From: Enterobacteriaceae bacterium RIT691
GTDB lineage: Bacteria > Pseudomonadota > Gammaproteobacteria > Enterobacterales > Enterobacteriaceae
Assembly: GCA_009668205.1 (NCBI GenBank)
Contig: WJYM01000007.1
Coordinates: 62,001-126,000, forward strand
Direction of reading: 5' to 3'
Length of the DNA: 64,000 bases
Shown here: piece by piece, positions 56,846 through 64,000 of the stretch
Numbering within the stretch: position 1 is the stretch's first letter
How the letters are laid out: each line of letters opens with the position of its first letter
Position numbers and translations under genes: made by a program
The notes under the pieces: generated by a model
Database searches by the model: none
The model's input: only the letters and a program-made list of their open reading frames with translations
Told to the model about the DNA's origin: nothing

Positions 56846-56882
56846 CACGCGCCTCCGGTCAGGTTGAAGTTAGCCCACGCCA

Positions 56883-57623
56883 TTACAGCGTAGCCGCAAC
56901 CTCATCAGAGATCTCACCGTTGTGGTAGACTTCCTGCACGTCGTCGCAGTCTTCGAGCATGTCGATAAGACGCAGCAGTTTCGGTGCAGTTTCTGCATCC
57001 ATATCCGCTTTAGTCGATGGGATCATGGAGACTTCTGAGTTGTCTGGCTTCAGGCCAGCCGCTTCCAGAGCATCACGTACCGCGCCCATCTCTTCCCACG
57101 CGGTGTAGACGTCGATAGCACCGTCGTCGAAGGTCACAACGTCTTCAGCACCCGCTTCCAGCGCCGCTTCCATGATCACATCTTCGTCACCTTTCTCGAA
57201 GGAGATGATGCCTTTTTTGCTGAACAGGTAAGCTACTGAACCGTCGGTACCCAGATTGCCGCCGGTTTTGGTGAACGCATGACGCACTTCCGCAACAGTA
57301 CGGTTACGGTTGTCAGAAAGACATTCGATCATCACCGCAGTACCGCCAGGGCCGTAACCTTCATAAATGATGGTTTCCATGTTCGCGTCTTCATCACCGC
57401 CCACACCACGTGCGATGGCACGGTTCAGCGTGTCACGCGTCATGTTGTTAGACAGTGCTTTATCAATAGCGGCACGCAGACGTGGGTTGGAGCCTGCATC
57501 ACCGCCGCCCAGACGCGCTGCTGTCACCAGCTCACGAATGATTTTGGTGAAGATCTTACCGCGTTTGGCATCCTGTGCCGCTTTGCGGTGCTTGGTGTTG
57601 GCCCATTTACTATGACCTGCCAT
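56883..57623 (-). CDS. yebC: YebC/PmpR-TACO1 family protein
   Basis: A conserved 246-residue cytoplasmic protein starting [28 protein letters not shown]-like, the family hallmark. Relatives act as translation factors that relieve ribosome stalling on certain motifs, and some were described as DNA-binding regulators. The match to E. coli YebC covers the full length. GGAGAG precedes the ATG. An ERIC-type repeat occupies the space between nudB and this gene. Confidence 0.96.
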   Translation of the reverse strand: MAGHSKWANTKHRKAAQDAKRGKIFTKIIRELVTAARLGGGDAGSNPRLRAAIDKALSNNMTRDTLNRAIARGVGGDEDANMETIIYEGYGPGGTAVMIECLSDNRNRTVAEVRHAFTKTGGNLGTDGSVAYLFSKKGIISFEKGDEDVIMEAALEAGAEDVVTFDDGAIDVYTAWEEMGAVRDALEAAGLKPDNSEVSMIPSTKADMDAETAPKLLRLIDMLEDCDDVQEVYHNGEISDEVAATL

Positions 57624-57639
57624 AAAATACTCTCCAATT

Positions 57640-57755
57640 CCCGGCGCCTTTCAGCCCTCAGGGGTTGGCGATACCCGCTCGCCCCCATCACTTACGCAAG
57701 TAAGCAGTGGGTCACTCCCGGTCTTGCCGCCTGTCTGAGGACCGAAATGCTAGGG
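57640..57755. repeat. ERIC (intergenic repeat unit) element
   Basis: The minus strand reads GTAAGTGATGGGGGCGAGCG, close to the ERIC core AAGTAAGTGACTGGGGTGAGCG, with the partner arm GTGACCCACTGCTTAC. The arms form a stem CCCA-CTG-CTTAC/GTAAG-TGA-TGGG around TTGC. The outer ends, CCTGAGGGCTGAAAGGCGCC and CGGTCCTCAGACAGGCGGC, lie in the positions expected for an element of about 127 bases. It fills the nudB-yebC gap and would be part of the yebC leader. Confidence 0.8.
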
Positions 57756-57759
57756 AAAA

Positions 57760-58203
57760 CTATTTAAGGTTAATTACAAATTCTTCAATCGCCTGCCGGT
57801 TGCTCCATGACTTGGTGAGCGCCGCTGCTTCAGTGGCAGACACCCAGCGCCAGGCGAGATGTTCACTGATCTCGACCGACCGTTCATGAGGCAGCACAAG
57901 ACAGAACCAGGATTCCGTATTGCGCTCGATGCCCGGTGCATAGCGATGACGTAAATGCGTAAAGATTTCAAACTCCACCGTGCGCTGACAGTCAATGAGG
58001 GGCAGCGACTCAACGGCCACATCAATGGCGACCTCTTCCTTAACCTCACGCACGGCGGCCTGCTCTGCCGTTTCCCCCTCTTCCAGGCTGCCGGTCACCG
58101 ACTGCCAGAAATCAGGGTCATCGCATCGCTGTAACATCAGCACCCGCTTCGTATCCTGCGCATAGATGACCACCAGAACCGAAACGGGACGCTTGAATGA
58201 CAT
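57760..58203 (-). CDS. nudB: Dihydroneopterin triphosphate pyrophosphatase
   Basis: Nudix hydrolase (147 residues; E. coli 150) that removes pyrophosphate from dihydroneopterin triphosphate in folate synthesis. The Nudix box G-x5-E-x7-R-E-V-x-E-E runs from about residue 37 (GSLEEGETAEQAAVREVKEEV). It begins one base after the aspS stop codon, so the two are co-transcribed. Confidence 0.95.
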   Translation of the reverse strand: MSFKRPVSVLVVIYAQDTKRVLMLQRCDDPDFWQSVTGSLEEGETAEQAAVREVKEEVAIDVAVESLPLIDCQRTVEFEIFTHLRHRYAPGIERNTESWFCLVLPHERSVEISEHLAWRWVSATEAAALTKSWSNRQAIEEFVINLK

Positions 58204-58204
58204 A

Positions 58205-59983
58205 TTACTTATTCTCCGCAGACTCTTTTTTCACCACATCGATACCCAACTCCGTCAGGGAAGCCGGATTGGCGAAGCTTGGGGCTTCGGTCATCAGACA
58301 CGCCGCGGCGGTGGTTTTCGGGAAGGCGATAACGTCACGGATGTTGTCGGTGCCCGTCAGCAGCATGGTCAGACGATCCAGACCAAATGCCAGACCGGCA
58401 TGCGGTGGCGTGCCGTATTTCAGCGCGTCGAGCAGGAAGCCGAATTTCTCGCGCTGTTCCTGTTCGTTGATGCCGAGAATCCCGAACACGGTCTGCTGCA
58501 TCTCACCGCTGTGAATACGCACGGAACCGCCGCCCACTTCATAGCCGTTGATAACCATATCGTAGGCGTTCGCCACAGCGTCTTCCGCCGCAGTTTTCAG
58601 CTCTGCCGCCGTCATGTCTTTTGGTGAGGTGAACGGGTGGTGCATTGCGGTCAGACCGCCTTCACCGTCGTCTTCAAACATTGGGAAGTCGATAACCCAC
58701 AGCGGCGCCCATTTGTTCTCATCGGTCAGACTCAGGTCTTTACCCAACTTCAGACGCAGTGCGCCCATGGAGTCAGCAACCACTTTCTTGTTGTCTGCGC
58801 CGAAGAAGATCATATCACCATCCTGAGCACCGGTACGGGTCAGAATTTCTTCAATAATCTCAGCATTCAGGAATTTAGCCACTGGGCTGGTGATACCTTC
58901 CAGACCTTTCGCACGTTCGGTGACTTTGATGTAAGCCAGGCCTTTCGCGCCGTAGATCTTAATGAAGTTACCGTAGTCGTCGATTTGCTTACGGCTCAGT
59001 GCCGCACCGCCTGGTACGCGCAGGGCAGCAACACGGCCCTTGGCATCGTTAGCCGGGCCAGAGAACACCGCGAACTCTACGCTTTTCAGCAGGTCGGCAA
59101 CGTCCACCAGTTCCATCGGATTACGCAGATCCGGTTTATCGGAACCGTAACGGCGCTCGGCTTCTGCAAAGGTCATGATCGGGAAGTCGCCCAGATCCAC
59201 GCCTTTGATTTCCTGCCACAGCTGACGCACCAGGGCTTCCATCACTTCACGCACCTGAGGCGCGGTCATGAAGGAGGTCTCGACGTCGATCTGGGTAAAT
59301 TCAGGTTGACGGTCAGCACGCAGGTCTTCGTCACGGAAGCATTTTACGATTTGATAGTAGCGGTCAAAACCGGACATCATCAGCAGCTGTTTGAACAGCT
59401 GAGGAGACTGCGGCAGCGCGTAGAATTTGCCTTTATGTACGCGGCTTGGCACGAGGTAATCGCGCGCACCTTCCGGCGTGGCTTTGGTCAGCATCGGGGT
59501 TTCGATGTCGAGGAAGCCGTGATCGTCCATAAAGCGGCGAACGAAGCTGGTGATTTTGGCACGGGTTTTCAGGCGGTTAGCCATTTCCGGGCGACGCAGG
59601 TCGAGATAGCGGTACTTCAGACGCGCTTCTTCGGTGTTGACGTGGTTGGAATCAAGCGGCAGAGATTCTGAACGGTTGATGATCACCAGGTCGGAAGCCA
59701 ACACTTCGATTTCACCGGTAGGCATGTCGCTGTTGACGTTTTTCGCGTCACGCGCACGAACGGTACCGGTGATTTGAATACAAAACTCATTACGCAGTTC
59801 AGAAGCCAGTTTTAAGGCTTCGGCGCGATCCGGGTCGAAGAACACCTGCACGATGCCTTCGCGATCGCGCATATCAATGAAGATAAGGCTGCCGAGGTCA
59901 CGGCGGCGGTTGACCCAACCACACAGAGTCACCTGCTGCCCAACGTGGGACTGACGCAGCTGCCCGCAATATTCTGTACGCAT
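58205..59983 (-). CDS. aspS: Aspartyl-tRNA synthetase
   Basis: Class IIb synthetase (592 residues; E. coli 590) that charges tRNA-Asp. An N-terminal OB fold binds the anticodon (about 1-105). Class II motif 2 is visible in [18 protein letters not shown] and motif 3 in [15 protein letters not shown], with the bacterial GAD insertion between (about 290-420). It starts [18 protein letters not shown] as in E. coli. First gene of the aspS-nudB unit; divergent from yecD with a 245-base gap. Confidence 0.97.
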   Translation of the reverse strand: MRTEYCGQLRQSHVGQQVTLCGWVNRRRDLGSLIFIDMRDREGIVQVFFDPDRAEALKLASELRNEFCIQITGTVRARDAKNVNSDMPTGEIEVLASDLVIINRSESLPLDSNHVNTEEARLKYRYLDLRRPEMANRLKTRAKITSFVRRFMDDHGFLDIETPMLTKATPEGARDYLVPSRVHKGKFYALPQSPQLFKQLLMMSGFDRYYQIVKCFRDEDLRADRQPEFTQIDVETSFMTAPQVREVMEALVRQLWQEIKGVDLGDFPIMTFAEAERRYGSDKPDLRNPMELVDVADLLKSVEFAVFSGPANDAKGRVAALRVPGGAALSRKQIDDYGNFIKIYGAKGLAYIKVTERAKGLEGITSPVAKFLNAEIIEEILTRTGAQDGDMIFFGADNKKVVADSMGALRLKLGKDLSLTDENKWAPLWVIDFPMFEDDGEGGLTAMHHPFTSPKDMTAAELKTAAEDAVANAYDMVINGYEVGGGSVRIHSGEMQQTVFGILGINEQEQREKFGFLLDALKYGTPPHAGLAFGLDRLTMLLTGTDNIRDVIAFPKTTAAACLMTEAPSFANPASLTELGIDVVKKESAENK

Positions 59984-60228
59984 GAGAGTTCCCTTAACTT
60001 AGCCGCAGGCACACCTGTCGCAGCTTTAGCTGAATGTCACAACTGGATGAAAAAAGGGGGCTATTATACTGGAAATTCTGCCGCGCGATAAGCCCGACGC
60101 GCACTGGCCGCACGTTTGCTGTACGCTTATTGCGTTCACTCACAAAAATTAACAAAATTTGTGAGGTCGTTCAGGCCGCTCTCAGCGTATGGTTAGCCTC
60201 CTAATGATGTGATTTTACGGGGATTATG

Positions 60229-60795
60229 ATGTTTGAACTGAATGCAAAAAAAACGGCACTGGTGGTGATTGACCTTCAGGAAGGCATTTTGCCTTTTGCT
60301 GGCGGCCCACACACTTCCACAGACGTTGTGGCAAAATCGGCAAAAATGGCCGATAAGTGCCGCGAGCAGGGATCGCCCGTTATCATGGTTCGCGTCGGCT
60401 GGTCTGCCGATTTTGCCGAAGCGCTGAAGCAGCCGGTTGATGCACAAGCAGGCGCTCATGCCCTGCCGGACAACTGGTGGACTTACCCGCAGGCGCTGGG
60501 TAAAAAAGACACCGATATTGAAGTGACCAAACGTCAGTGGGGCGCGTTTTACGGCACCGACCTCGAGCTGCAGCTGCGTCGTCGCGGTATCGACACGATT
60601 ATTCTGTGCGGTATCTCCACCAATATCGGGGTGGAATCCACCGCGCGTAATGCCTGGGAACTGGGCTTTAATGTTGTTATTGCTGAAGATGCATGCAGCG
60701 CCGCCAGCGCTGACCAGCATCAGGGCAGTATGACCAATATCTTCCCACGCCTGGGTCGTGTGCGTAGCACCGAGGAAATCCTTAAGGCGTTATGA
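60229..60795 (+). CDS. yecD: Isochorismatase-family hydrolase YecD
   Basis: A 188-residue cysteine-hydrolase-fold protein close to E. coli YecD. The catalytic Asp ([11 protein letters not shown]) and Lys ([13 protein letters not shown]) are present, but the usual nucleophile Cys of the family is Gly in [13 protein letters not shown], as in true isochorismatases such as EntB. It is therefore unlikely to be an amidase. The second of two adjacent ATGs is chosen to match the E. coli length. It overlaps yecE by four bases (ATGA). Substrate unknown. Confidence 0.92.
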   Translation: MFELNAKKTALVVIDLQEGILPFAGGPHTSTDVVAKSAKMADKCREQGSPVIMVRVGWSADFAEALKQPVDAQAGAHALPDNWWTYPQALGKKDTDIEVTKRQWGAFYGTDLELQLRRRGIDTIILCGISTNIGVESTARNAWELGFNVVIAEDACSAASADQHQGSMTNIFPRLGRVRSTEEILKAL

Positions 60796-61610
60796 TTTAT
60801 ATTGGCCTTCCACAATGGTCGCACCCAAAATGGGTGCGCCTGGGCATCACTTCTCTGGAAGAGTACGCCCGCCATTTCAACTGCGTGGAAGGCAACACGA
60901 CGCTGTATGCATTACCTAAAGCGGACATCGTTCAACGTTGGCGCGAGCAAACCACGGATGATTTCCGCTTCTGTTTTAAATTCCCTGCCACCATCAGCCA
61001 TCAGGCGGCACTGCACCAATGTGACGATCTGGCCGAGGCGTTTTTCGCTCGTATGGAACCGCTGGCAAATCGGATTGGGCAGTACTGGCTTCAGCTTCCC
61101 GCCGCTTTTGGCCCGAAAGACCTCCCTGCCCTGTGGCAGTTTCTGGATAAGCTCCCGAAAGCATTTACCTATGGCGTTGAAGTTCGCCATCCGCGCTTCT
61201 TTGCGAAAGGCGCAGAGGAGCAACAGCTCAATCGGGGTCTGCACGAGCGTGGCGTGAATCGGGTGATATTGGACAGCAGACCCGTGCATAGCGCCATCCC
61301 GCACAGCGAAGCCATCATCGACGCGCAGCGGAAAAAACCCAAGGTTCCCGTCCATGCCGTGGTGACGGCCAAAAACCCCATGGTGCGCTTTATCGGCAGC
61401 GATAACATGGCGCAGAATCGCGAACTGTTTGCTGTGTGGCTGAAAGCCCTGCCGCAATGGTGCGTTAACACCACGCCCTACCTGTTTTTACACACCCCGG
61501 ATATTGCTCAGGCCCCCGAACTGGTGGATTCACTGTGGCAGGATCTGCAAAACGCCCTGCCAGAAATCGGCCCAGCGCCGGCCATCCCTCAGCAAACTTC
61601 GCTTTTTTGA
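60792..61610 (+). CDS. yecE: DUF72 protein YecE
   Basis: A 272-residue protein of the DUF72 (TIM-barrel-like) family, the E. coli length, with family motifs [14 protein letters not shown] and EVRHPRFFA. No reaction is known. Translation is coupled to yecD through the ATGA overlap. The same gene pair occurs in K-12. Confidence 0.93.
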   Translation: MIYIGLPQWSHPKWVRLGITSLEEYARHFNCVEGNTTLYALPKADIVQRWREQTTDDFRFCFKFPATISHQAALHQCDDLAEAFFARMEPLANRIGQYWLQLPAAFGPKDLPALWQFLDKLPKAFTYGVEVRHPRFFAKGAEEQQLNRGLHERGVNRVILDSRPVHSAIPHSEAIIDAQRKKPKVPVHAVVTAKNPMVRFIGSDNMAQNRELFAVWLKALPQWCVNTTPYLFLHTPDIAQAPELVDSLWQDLQNALPEIGPAPAIPQQTSLF

Positions 61611-61663
61611 GTTATCCTTCCCGACACAGACATTGCCATCAGCCAGTTTAAAAGGGAGTTTGT

Positions 61664-63812
<2,149 letters not shown>

Positions 63813-63821
63813 TATCCTGTG

Positions 63822-63847
63822 AGAAGCATGACCCTTTCATGCTTCTC
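63822..63847 (+). terminator. Rho-independent terminator of cmoAB
   Basis: GAGAAGCATGA-CCCT-TCATGCTTCTC is an 11-bp stem followed by a short T-rich run (TCTTTCT). The remaining 150 bases of the window show no gene start or RNA that I can support. Confidence 0.8.
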
Positions 63848-64000
63848 TCTTTCTGCCTGCGACGATATTTAGCGGAAGCAACAGGATATCTCACCCCGTT
63901 TTTAATACTAACCCCAACACAGAATATATTGACCCATTAGGCGACATCAACGGCCGCAATTAACGTAGCTTGCCCGCGAGGGGCGAAGGATAATTCTGGC

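Overview
The window looks like the chromosome of a gamma-proteobacterium of the family Enterobacteriaceae, closest in gene content and order to Enterobacter, Lelliottia or Salmonella. Almost every gene has an obvious E. coli K-12 counterpart in the same order (sdaA to cmoB, the 40-42 minute region of the K-12 map). Two features set it apart from K-12: a second FtsI-type penicillin-binding protein next to rlmA, as in Salmonella (PBP3-SAL), and a block of foreign genes at the sdsR small-RNA locus. Genus is inferred from protein resemblance only.

Layout. 1-7.5 kb: the end of sdaA, a c-di-GMP phosphodiesterase (pdeD), the TerC/CBS membrane protein YoaE, and the mannose PTS operon manXYZ with yobD. 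7.5-9.3 kb: manganese efflux (mntP) behind two MntR-type operators and a yybP-ykoY riboswitch, then the 23S rRNA methylase rlmA. 9.3-14 kb: the PBP3-SAL-like gene, yobF-cspC, yebO, the PhoQ inhibitor mgrB, yobH and kdgR. 14-26.7 kb: yebQ, htpX, proQ-prc, msrC, the lipid-transport pair letA-letB, rsmF, yebV and pphA.

26.8-34.1 kb is the accessory zone. It holds a VirK/YbjX-family gene, a 47-residue membrane microprotein behind a coupled 9-codon leader whose start lies in a perfect hairpin, an LdtA-type L,D-transpeptidase, a low-GC RecF/AAA-type ATPase, an SOS cassette (umuDC divergent from a dinI-like gene around two LexA boxes) and an unknown 84-residue protein. The stretch from 28.45 to 34.04 kb is bounded by degenerate copies of the sdsR terminator and ends at sdsR itself, which fits insertion at this known hot spot.

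34.2-42.3 kb: yebY-yebZ-yobA (CopC/CopD type), holE, yobB, exoX, ptrB, yebE, yebF and PurR-controlled purT. 42.4-49.4 kb: sugar-acid and central carbon metabolism (eda, edd, zwf, hexR, pykA). 49.5-54.5 kb: lipid A acylation (lpxM), murein endopeptidase mepM and the zinc importer znuA/znuCB with its shared Zur box. 54.6-60 kb: ruvAB, ruvC, yebC, nudB, aspS. 60.2-63.8 kb: yecD-yecE-yecN and the tRNA wobble-uridine pair cmoA-cmoB. Relative to K-12, yebW, yebG and yebB are missing from their usual positions.

The most unusual items are the hairpin-occluded leader with its microprotein (27.8-28.0 kb), the sdsR-terminator repeats around the SOS island, and a LexA operator at ruvA that also forms the stem of the ruvC terminator. 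I found no CRISPR array, rRNA, tRNA, complete insertion sequence or integrase.
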